Origin: Holophagaceae bacterium UBA1801
GTDB lineage: Bacteria; Acidobacteriota; Holophagae; Holophagales; Holophagaceae
Direction of reading: 5' to 3'
Assembly: GCA_002319925.1 (NCBI GenBank)
Contig: DCFP01000202.1
Location: 5,516-24,908, forward strand
DNA length: 19,393 nucleotides
Below are positions 6,964-13,475 of the stretch, one piece after another (within the stretch, counting starts at the first letter, position 1; each line of letters starts with the position of its first letter). A model generated the notes under the pieces. That model searched no databases and was not told where the DNA came from. It was given only the letters and a program-made list of their open reading frames with translations. A program made the position numbers and the translations under genes.

Positions 6964-8577
6964 ATGCTGGCTGTGCAGAACGTGACCATGCGCTACGGCG
7001 CGAGGATCCTTTTCGAGGATGTGACCACCTCCTTCACGCCAGGGCGGTGCTACGGACTAACGGGCCCCAACGGCAGCGGGAAGTCCACCTTCATGAAGGT
7101 GCTTTCCGGCGAGCTTGAGGCGCACAGTGGCACCATCCAGCGCCCCAAGAAGATGGGGATCCTCAGCCAGGATCAGTTCGCCTTCGATGAATTCCGGGTC
7201 ATCGACACCGTCATCATGGGCAACAAGATTCTCTGGAAAGCGCTCCAGGAGCGGGATTTCATCTATTCGAAACCGGAGATGACAGACGAAGACGGCATGC
7301 GCGTGGCGGAGCTGGAAGGCATGGTGGCCGACGAGGATGGCTACACCGCCGAGAGTGATGCCGCGGTCCTGCTCGACGGCCTCGATATCCCCGAGGCACT
7401 CCACGAGCGCAGGATGAGCGAACTCCAGGGCGGCCAGAAGGTCCGCGTGCTGCTGGCGCAGGCTCTCTTTGGGCATCCCCAGGCCCTGCTTCTGGACGAG
7501 CCCACCAACCACCTCGACCTCGATTCCATCCACTGGCTGGAGGAATTCCTGATCCGGTACGACGGCTCCGTCATCGTCATCAGCCACGACCGACATTTCC
7601 TCAACCGCGTCTGCTCGCACATCGCGGACATCGACTACCAGGCGATCATCCAGTACACCGGCGGCTACGACGACATGGTGATGCAGAAGACGCAGATCCG
7701 CGCGCGTCTCGAAGCGGAGAACGCCCAGCGCGAAAAGAAGATCGCGCAGCTCAACGAATTCATCCAGCGATTCGCGGCTGGCACGCGGTCCTCCCAGGTC
7801 ACTTCCAGGCGCAAGGAAGTGGAGCGGCTCACCCCCAACGATCTAGCCCGCAGCAACATCGCGCGCCCCTACATCAAGTTCGACCAGAAGCGCCCCAGCG
7901 GACGTCACGCGCTGGAATTCGAGGATGTCAACGCGGGTTACGATGTGGACGGAAATCGGATCGACGTGATCAAGAACTTCACTGCGAACATCGGCCGTGG
8001 CGAAAAGATCGCCGTCATGGGCCGGAACGGAGCCGGTAAGAGCACCCTGATCAAGGCCCTGCTGGCCAATGCTCCCAGCGTGACCGAGGCGGATCGCAAC
8101 ATCGATTCGGGCACGGTGAAGTGGGGCCACGAAGCCAACGTGGGCTACTTCGCCCAGGATTTCCGAGAGTCGATCCCGAACAACTGGACCCTGGTGGATT
8201 GGCTCCGCCAGTTCGATCCCGATGCGCTTGTGGAAGAGATCCGCGGCGTACTTGGCCAGATGCTGTTCCGCGGCGACGAAGGCATGAAAAAGACCGAGGT
8301 GCTTTCTGGGGGAGAGGCCTGCCGGCTGATGTTCTGCAAGCTCATGCTGCAGAAGCCCAACATCCTGGTCCTGGACGAGCCCACCAACCACCTCGACCTC
8401 GAAGCGGTCATCGCTTTGAACGCAGCCCTGCAGCGCTACGAGGGCACCGTGCTACTCGTGACCCATGACGAGGATCTCATCGACGAAGTGGCCACCCGCA
8501 TTTGGCACTTCGATCTGCACGGGATCGAGGATTTCCAGGGCAGCTACGAAGAATTCACCGCCAAGCATGGCGTGTGA
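6964..8577 (+). CDS. ybiT: ABC-F family ATPase, YbiT type
   Basis: A 537-residue soluble protein with two ABC ATPase domains and no membrane segment. First domain: Walker A GPNGSGKST (34-42), signature LQGGQ (154-158), Walker B LLLDEP (175-180), H-loop SHDR (207-210). A charged inter-domain linker (about 243-300) is the ribosome-facing segment in this family. Second domain: Walker A GRNGAGKST (353-361), signature LSGGE (447-451), Walker B LVLDEP (468-473), and THDE near 500 in place of SHD. The N-terminal wording VTMRYG, QDQFAFDEF and VIDTVIMG follows the E. coli YbiT pattern closely, and the length is nearly equal to YbiT's. ABC-F proteins bind the ribosomal E site and relieve stalls; the YbiT branch is a translation factor more than a resistance protein. 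The second domain has a short insertion around 370-380. Confidence 0.92.
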   Translation: MLAVQNVTMRYGARILFEDVTTSFTPGRCYGLTGPNGSGKSTFMKVLSGELEAHSGTIQRPKKMGILSQDQFAFDEFRVIDTVIMGNKILWKALQERDFIYSKPEMTDEDGMRVAELEGMVADEDGYTAESDAAVLLDGLDIPEALHERRMSELQGGQKVRVLLAQALFGHPQALLLDEPTNHLDLDSIHWLEEFLIRYDGSVIVISHDRHFLNRVCSHIADIDYQAIIQYTGGYDDMVMQKTQIRARLEAENAQREKKIAQLNEFIQRFAAGTRSSQVTSRRKEVERLTPNDLARSNIARPYIKFDQKRPSGRHALEFEDVNAGYDVDGNRIDVIKNFTANIGRGEKIAVMGRNGAGKSTLIKALLANAPSVTEADRNIDSGTVKWGHEANVGYFAQDFRESIPNNWTLVDWLRQFDPDALVEEIRGVLGQMLFRGDEGMKKTEVLSGGEACRLMFCKLMLQKPNILVLDEPTNHLDLEAVIALNAALQRYEGTVLLVTHDEDLIDEVATRIWHFDLHGIEDFQGSYEEFTAKHGV

Positions 8578-8677
8578 TTTCATCGACCCGGGTAAGTTCC
8601 GCAACAGCATGAATATCCTATTTCGCGCCCAATCCAGCGAATCCGCGTTGAAGATCTGAAACGCTCCAGTACTTATA

Positions 8678-8760
8678 AATTCTGGCGAACTGGCCGAATA
8701 AAAATAGATTGGGCGGAGCCGTGTCCATTCATTTTGACCGCTCCTAACCTTGCCAGAATT
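8678..8760. repeat. 9-bp inverted repeat in the intergenic region
   Basis: AATTCTGGC at 8678-8686 and its exact reverse complement GCCAGAATT at 8752-8760 are 65 bases apart in the gap between the ABC-F and kinase genes. The right half overlaps the proposed -35 box of the kinase promoter, so the two halves could be a split operator. The rest of this 257-base gap is AT-richer than its neighbours and holds no gene. Confidence 0.4.
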
Positions 8761-8779
8761 GATCCAAACGTTCTATACA
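8750..8779 (+). promoter_or_regulatory. Candidate promoter of the kinase gene
   Basis: TTGCCA at 8750-8755 and TATACA at 8774-8779 are separated by 18 bases, a good sigma70-type arrangement. It gives a leader of about 50 bases before ATG 8835. Only a weak GTGGAC-like ribosome site precedes that ATG. Confidence 0.5.
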
Positions 8780-8834
8780 TGCGTATTACCGTCGCCGTTC
8801 CCCAACCCTCCGCTCCAGTCCCAGTGGACACTGC

Positions 8835-11800
8835 ATGGCCGTTTTCAAGGGCACAGATCGCTACGTCATCCTCAGGTATCTGGGTTCGGGATCCTTTGGG
8901 GAGGTTTACGAGGTCTTCGATCGGGAGCGACAGACCAAAGTCGCGCTGAAAATGCCCCATGAGGCCACGGCCGGGGGCCTATATTACTTCAAACGGGAGT
9001 TCCGCTCGCTGGTGGACGTGATCCACCCCAACCTTGCGGCGTTGTACGAGCTGGTCGGAGACAAGGATCAATGGTTCTTCACCATGGAGTTGATCCAAGG
9101 GATCTCGTTCAAGGACTTCCTGCGCAAGTCCCAGGGGTCTTCCGATTCCCATTCCTCCGGCGCCTCCATGACAGGCCTGGCCAGCTTCCACTCCATGGGA
9201 ACCTCCTGGAAATGCCCGGACAACTACCGGACAGCATCCACCCCATGCGCCGAGATGGACTACGAGCCCCTGGTCCTGCCTCCCGGGGCGGAGAGCGGCG
9301 AGACGGGTCCCTGCTCCGCGCCCGAGGACTACAACATTGTACGGATTCTCCTGCGCCAGCTCACGGAAGGGCTGGTGGCGCTGCATCAAGCGGGCAAACT
9401 GCACAGGGACATCAAGCCCAGCAATGTTCTGGTCACGCCCGAAGGCCATCTCTCCATCCTCGATTTCGGACTCGTGGTTGAGTCCACCCGCGGGACGCGT
9501 GATGACAAGGTCGCCACGCGCATCATCGGCACGCCCGCCTTCATGTCACCGGAACAACTGGAAGGACACCGGGGCACGGAAGCCAGCGACTGGTACAGTG
9601 TCGGCGTCATGCTCTACGAGGTGCTCACGGGCCATCAACCCTATTCCGGATCGCTGCTCGAGATGATGAAGAAGAAGGTGGGGCAGGACCCGCCCTCGCC
9701 GTCATCCCTGGTGCCCGAGACCCCCGAAGACTTGGATACCCTCTGCATGCGGCTGCTCCAGCGGGACCCCGCCACACGCCCCAAAGGCACCGCCATTCTC
9801 GATCGCCTGAAGGAATTCCGCTCCCTCGGCACTCCCCGGTTCCAGGTCAATCCTGCGGGATCACCACCTCTCCTGGTCGGACGGGACTTGGAGTTGCATC
9901 GATTGATCGAGGCTTTCCGCGCCATTCCCTCGAAAGTTCCCACACTGGTGCACCTGCACGGCGGGTCAGGCACGGGCAAGACGCTCCTCCTCCGCCACTT
10001 CGTGCACGAGATCCAGCTGAGGGAGCCCGAAGCCATCATTCTGCAAGGGCGTTGCTACGAGCAAGAGTTCGTTCCCTACAAGGCCATTGACCCCCTGATC
10101 GACGACCTCAGCCGCTACCTGGCTCATCTGCCGAAGGATAAGGCGGAATCCCTGACCCCGCGGAATGCGCTCGCCCTCACGAGGGTTTTCCCCGTTCTGA
10201 ACCGAATCGAAACCCTCATCCGGAATGCGGATCGAGGTCTGGAAATAGAGGACGCCAAGGCCATACGCAGACGGGCCATCCTGGCCCTGCGAGAGCTGTT
10301 GGGTCGGCTCAGCGACCGGCACCCCGTGATCCTGATCATCGATGACCTCCACTGGGGGGATCTCGATAGCGCCTACCTCCTCCGGGAACTGCTCGCGCCG
10401 CCGGAGCCTCCGCCTTTGATGCTGGTGATCTGCTATCGCACCGAGGAATCGGCCTCAGCGCCCGTACTGCTGGAATTGTTCTCGAAGCCGCTTGGAGTTG
10501 AGGCCATCGAAATCCCCGTGAAGGAACTCGCGCCGAGATTGGCAGAGGACCTGGCCATTTCGCTCATCGGGTCAGAGACGCCGGCGGCCGAGGTGCTGGC
10601 CAAGCGCATCGCCCGTGATTCCGGCGGCAATCCTTTCTTCATCGGCGAACTCGCGCACCACAGCAAGTTCGGGTCCGTGGAATCCAGTGACCTTCTCGAG
10701 AACACGCTCTACGGATGTATCCAGCAGCGCGTGGCGTCCCTTTCCGACGAGATTCAGCGCATCGTTGAAACCCTCGCACTGGCCGGGCATCCACTCTCCT
10801 GGGACGTGATCAAGCGGGCCTCTGATCTCGAAGGCGCGCATCTTCCGCCCACATCACTGCTCAAAGCGGGACGCTTGGTGCGCACCAGGAGCACCCGGGA
10901 GCAGCAGACCCTCGAGATCTATCACGACTTCGTCCGCAGGGCCGTTTTGTCATCCATGGGCGGCAACCGCCGCCGTGCTGGGCATCTCCGCCTCGCGGAA
11001 GTGCTTGAACTCTGCGGTGAAGGCGAACCCGAAACCCTGGCCAAGCATTACATCCTCGCGGGCGAATCCAGGAAAGCCGCCGAGTTCACGGCTCGCGCCG
11101 CCGACAAGGCAGCAGAGACCTTCGCGTTCAAAGGCGCCGCGGATCTGTACCGCCGTTCCATGGATCTGCGTCCGTTGACCGATCCCGAGAATCCCGACCT
11201 GATGCTGAAGCTGGCGGACGTGCTTTCGAACGCGGGGCTCGGAAAGGAAGCGGCGCAGACGTACCTGCTGCTCTCCACCATCATGGAGCCCCACGACAAG
11301 CTCCGCCTGCAAAGGCGCGCGGCTGAGGAGTTCTTCCGCAGCGGGCATTTCGAGCAAGGGGTCAGCACCCTCGAACCGGTGCTGGCATCCATCGGGATGA
11401 AGCTGGCCTCGAATCCATTCCGGGCGAAGCTCTCGGCGACCTACTATGCCATGCGTCTTCGCCTGAGAGGCCTGGGATTCACGGAGCGGAAAGAGTCCGA
11501 GATTCCAGCCGAAGAACTGGAGCGCGTGGACATCGTTTGGACCGCCGTGCAAGGCATTGGCACGGGCGCGATCATGCGCGGAATGGATCTGCAGGTCCGG
11601 CACCTGCTGCTGGCCCTTGAAGTGGGCGAACCGTCCCGTGTCATCCGTGCCCTGGCTCACCAGATCATCCACGAATCGATTCGAGGCAACCGCGCGTCCC
11701 ATGAAATTCAAAAATTCCAATCCACTAGCCTCGTGTTGGCAGAGAGATTCGGGGATCCGAAGCTGTTGGGATACGTTTACTTGGCCAGCGGGACGGCAGC

Positions 11801-12677
11801 GTTGCGGTTGGGCCGTTGGACCTCGGCTCTGGAACTTCTGGAACAAGCCAAATCCGTCTACACCCAGCAGTGCGTGGGCGTGACCTACGAGCTGCACCAA
11901 CTGCATTATCAGCAGATGCATGCCCAATTCGTGCAGGCGCAATTTGGCGAATTCCAGGAGCGGCTACCAGCCTTGATCAAGGACGCGGAAGAACGAGGCG
12001 ATCTTCTCGCGGAAGCCAACTTGAAGACCGGATATTCGATGTTCTACTACCTCGCCAAGAATGACCCTGAACAGGCCCAGAGACATGTCACAAAGGCTCT
12101 GGAAATTTGGTCGAGCACCGAGTTCCACTTTCAACATTGGCAGGCACTGATGCTCCAGGGGACCATCAACCAATACATCGGGCATCCGGAAATTGCGTGG
12201 CGGGATTTCCTGACGAAATGGCCCGCACTGCGTGAATCCAGATTATTGAAAGTCCAGCTGATCAATATCGCCTTCCAGGAATACCGGGCCAGGAACGCGC
12301 TCTCCTTTGTCAGTGCCTGCCCAGGGGATTCTCAGGAGCGTCGTGAAGCCCTGCAGATCGCACGTGCAACCATGAGAACCATCCGTAAAGAGAATACGAA
12401 CTATGGCAATACGACCTATTACAAGCTCAAAGGCATGGAGACTGCCATTGAAGGCAGGAAAACTGAATCCGTGGAATGGTTTCTGAAAGCCGAGGTCGCC
12501 TATCACGATTGCCAGATGCATCTCCATGCGAATGTCATGCGCTGGTGCCGTGGCGTACAGCTGGGGGAGAAGGGCATCGAGCTGGTCAACAGTGCAGAGC
12601 AATGGATGCGAGAGCACGGCATAGTCGAACCCCACTTGTACGTCAGGGTGCATGTCCACGATCTTGGACGGTCATGA
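8835..12677 (+). CDS. Ser/Thr protein kinase - AAA ATPase - TPR regulator
   Basis: A 1280-residue cytosolic signalling protein without membrane helices. Residues 10-330 are a Hanks-type kinase: glycine loop GSGSFGEVY (17-25), ATP lysine K39, E55, catalytic HRDIKPSN (190-197), DFG (210-212) and GTPAFMSPE (232-240). Between the hinge region and the catalytic helix sits an unusual insert of about 65 Ser/Gly-rich residues (about 98-165). Residues 345-640 form an AAA/STAND-like ATPase (Walker A GGSGTGKT 376-383, Walker B VILIIDDLHW 498-507), like the ATPase domain of PknK/COG3899 proteins. From about 720 to the end are helical TPR-like repeats. Many relatives continue with GAF and histidine kinase domains; here the frame stops, and a fragment resembling a histidine kinase tail follows out of frame. 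The neighbouring peptide and radical SAM genes may or may not be its targets. Confidence 0.92.
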   Translation: MAVFKGTDRYVILRYLGSGSFGEVYEVFDRERQTKVALKMPHEATAGGLYYFKREFRSLVDVIHPNLAALYELVGDKDQWFFTMELIQGISFKDFLRKSQGSSDSHSSGASMTGLASFHSMGTSWKCPDNYRTASTPCAEMDYEPLVLPPGAESGETGPCSAPEDYNIVRILLRQLTEGLVALHQAGKLHRDIKPSNVLVTPEGHLSILDFGLVVESTRGTRDDKVATRIIGTPAFMSPEQLEGHRGTEASDWYSVGVMLYEVLTGHQPYSGSLLEMMKKKVGQDPPSPSSLVPETPEDLDTLCMRLLQRDPATRPKGTAILDRLKEFRSLGTPRFQVNPAGSPPLLVGRDLELHRLIEAFRAIPSKVPTLVHLHGGSGTGKTLLLRHFVHEIQLREPEAIILQGRCYEQEFVPYKAIDPLIDDLSRYLAHLPKDKAESLTPRNALALTRVFPVLNRIETLIRNADRGLEIEDAKAIRRRAILALRELLGRLSDRHPVILIIDDLHWGDLDSAYLLRELLAPPEPPPLMLVICYRTEESASAPVLLELFSKPLGVEAIEIPVKELAPRLAEDLAISLIGSETPAAEVLAKRIARDSGGNPFFIGELAHHSKFGSVESSDLLENTLYGCIQQRVASLSDEIQRIVETLALAGHPLSWDVIKRASDLEGAHLPPTSLLKAGRLVRTRSTREQQTLEIYHDFVRRAVLSSMGGNRRRAGHLRLAEVLELCGEGEPETLAKHYILAGESRKAAEFTARAADKAAETFAFKGAADLYRRSMDLRPLTDPENPDLMLKLADVLSNAGLGKEAAQTYLLLSTIMEPHDKLRLQRRAAEEFFRSGHFEQGVSTLEPVLASIGMKLASNPFRAKLSATYYAMRLRLRGLGFTERKESEIPAEELERVDIVWTAVQGIGTGAIMRGMDLQVRHLLLALEVGEPSRVIRALAHQIIHESIRGNRASHEIQKFQSTSLVLAERFGDPKLLGYVYLASGTAALRLGRWTSALELLEQAKSVYTQQCVGVTYELHQLHYQQMHAQFVQAQFGEFQERLPALIKDAEERGDLLAEANLKTGYSMFYYLAKNDPEQAQRHVTKALEIWSSTEFHFQHWQALMLQGTINQYIGHPEIAWRDFLTKWPALRESRLLKVQLINIAFQEYRARNALSFVSACPGDSQERREALQIARATMRTIRKENTNYGNTTYYKLKGMETAIEGRKTESVEWFLKAEVAYHDCQMHLHANVMRWCRGVQLGEKGIELVNSAEQWMREHGIVEPHLYVRVHVHDLGRS

Positions 12678-12748
12678 ACCTATCTGGTCCGGGTGAAGGC
12701 ACTACCTTTCGATTTTTCGGCTGCGAATCGAATGCCTCGGTTAATTGA
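12674..12748 (+). pseudogene. Possible relic of a histidine kinase C-terminus
   Basis: In a different frame from the kinase gene, codons 12683-12715 read SGPGEGTTFRF, ending in a stop at 12746-12748. This matches the closing stretch of HATPase_c domains in histidine kinases (S-x-P-G-x-G-T-T-F-x-F). The kinase/ATPase/TPR family often has such a domain at its C-terminus. The simplest reading is that the 3' part of an originally longer trifunctional kinase was lost by internal deletion plus frameshift, leaving its last residues. The match is short, so chance cannot be excluded. Confidence 0.4.
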
Positions 12749-12777
12749 TCCATCCATGACCATTCAAGGGATCAATT
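12743..12777. terminator. Hairpin downstream of the kinase gene
   Basis: AATTGATCC at 12743-12751 and GGATCAATT at 12769-12777 form a perfect 9-bp stem with a 17-base loop, about 65 bases after the kinase stop. There is no T tract, so it is a terminator or processing site only by position. Confidence 0.35.
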
Positions 12778-13140
12778 CCTGAGAATCCAGAAGACCGGAA
12801 GTCCCGAATTTAGCTTGATGCCTGGGTGAACTGTTCCCACCAGACATCAGCCTCGCGACGCTGCGTCTGCGACCTCGCCTTGGAAATTCAAAACCGGACA
12901 TGTTGAATTTGTCATCTATATAGGCACTATTTACCTTAATAATAATTCACCTTTGTTGTGGAATTGGCCCTATTTTTGCTAAATCTTTACTGATCAACCT
13001 CATACTCATCGATGACGCGAGAAGCCTTAATCAAGACAAACATTACAGGTATTTTTTAATCTTTATCTAAGCAAGTTCATATTTTGAAAAAATACATATT
13101 TCACCCAATGATTTTATACATTGAACTTGTAAGTAGTCGG
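12749..13140. other. AT-rich gene-free stretch
   Basis: About 390 bases with no convincing gene on either strand. From about 12900 the base composition drops sharply to AT-rich, unlike the GC-rich flanks. Weak promoter-like pairs occur for the plus strand, for example TTGAAA at 13084-13089 with AATGAT at 13107-13112 (17-base spacing), which would transcribe the leader and peptide gene. I see no insertion sequence ends, tRNA or known riboswitch in it. Confidence 0.5.
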
Positions 13141-13250
13141 CAAAATTTTTGAAAAAAAGATTGGCGAACCAATCGAAAAAGGATTACCTTGTTCCCATCC
13201 ACCTGACCGATAACAGCGATAGTGCTGTTATCTTTTTATTGGAGAATAAC
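13141..13250 (+). promoter_or_regulatory. Structured leader with attenuator-like hairpin before the peptide gene
   Basis: Two perfect hairpins stand in the leader. GATTGG (13159-13164) pairs with CCAATC (13169-13174) around a CGAA tetraloop. GATAACAGC (13209-13217) pairs with GCTGTTATC (13224-13232) around a 6-base loop and is followed at once by TTTTTATT. The second has the exact form of an intrinsic terminator. GGAG (13241-13244) and ATG 13251 follow within 20 bases, so read-through at this hairpin could control the peptide gene. I do not recognise a known riboswitch class. Alternatively the hairpin ends an upstream transcript and the peptide gene relies on read-through. Confidence 0.6.
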
Positions 13251-13427
13251 ATGAACTTCCAGAGCGCTCTCATGGACCTCTTCAGCGGAAAGAGCAACAC
13301 AATGGAATTGACCCGTAAACATCATCTTTCTTCAGAGCAGATCGCTGCTTTGGACGCCGTTTCAAAACACATTGCCGGCTCCATGGATCTCCAGTCTCTC
13401 CCTGGTTGCTCAATTCGCATGAGCTGA
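13251..13427 (+). CDS. 58-residue peptide, candidate RiPP precursor
   Basis: A short open frame with a good ribosome site, GGAG six bases before the ATG. The product is 58 residues with no membrane segment and no clear homologue that I recognise. It has an N-terminal part with LFSGKSN, a likely amphipathic helix LSSEQIAALDAVSKHIAGSM (26-45) and a tail DLQSLPGCSIRMS with a single Cys at 53. The LSSEQI...IAG arrangement resembles double-glycine-type leaders, with A42-G43 as a possible cleavage point leaving a 15-residue core. It ends 48 bases from the stop of a convergent radical SAM maturase of RiPP type, which is the main reason for the precursor call. An in-frame TTG at 13149 could extend it to 92 residues but has no ribosome site and would run through the hairpins. 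Precursor status is inference. Confidence 0.55.
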   Translation: MNFQSALMDLFSGKSNTMELTRKHHLSSEQIAALDAVSKHIAGSMDLQSLPGCSIRMS

Positions 13428-13475
13428 TTCGAGAGTCAAATCCATGCTCTAAAATTAATACTATTGATCCAAATT

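Noticed and set aside
12749..13140. Insertion sequence remnant in the AT-rich gap
   Set aside because: No transposase-like frame, terminal inverted repeats or target duplications could be found.
13141..13232. Known riboswitch (c-di-GMP, fluoride, preQ1, cobalamin) in the peptide leader
   Set aside because: I compared the visible conserved strings of these classes by eye and found no match; only generic hairpins are supported.
13149..13250. N-terminal extension of the small peptide from a TTG start (92 residues)
   Set aside because: No ribosome site before the TTG, the extension runs through both leader hairpins, and ATG 13251 has a well-placed GGAG.
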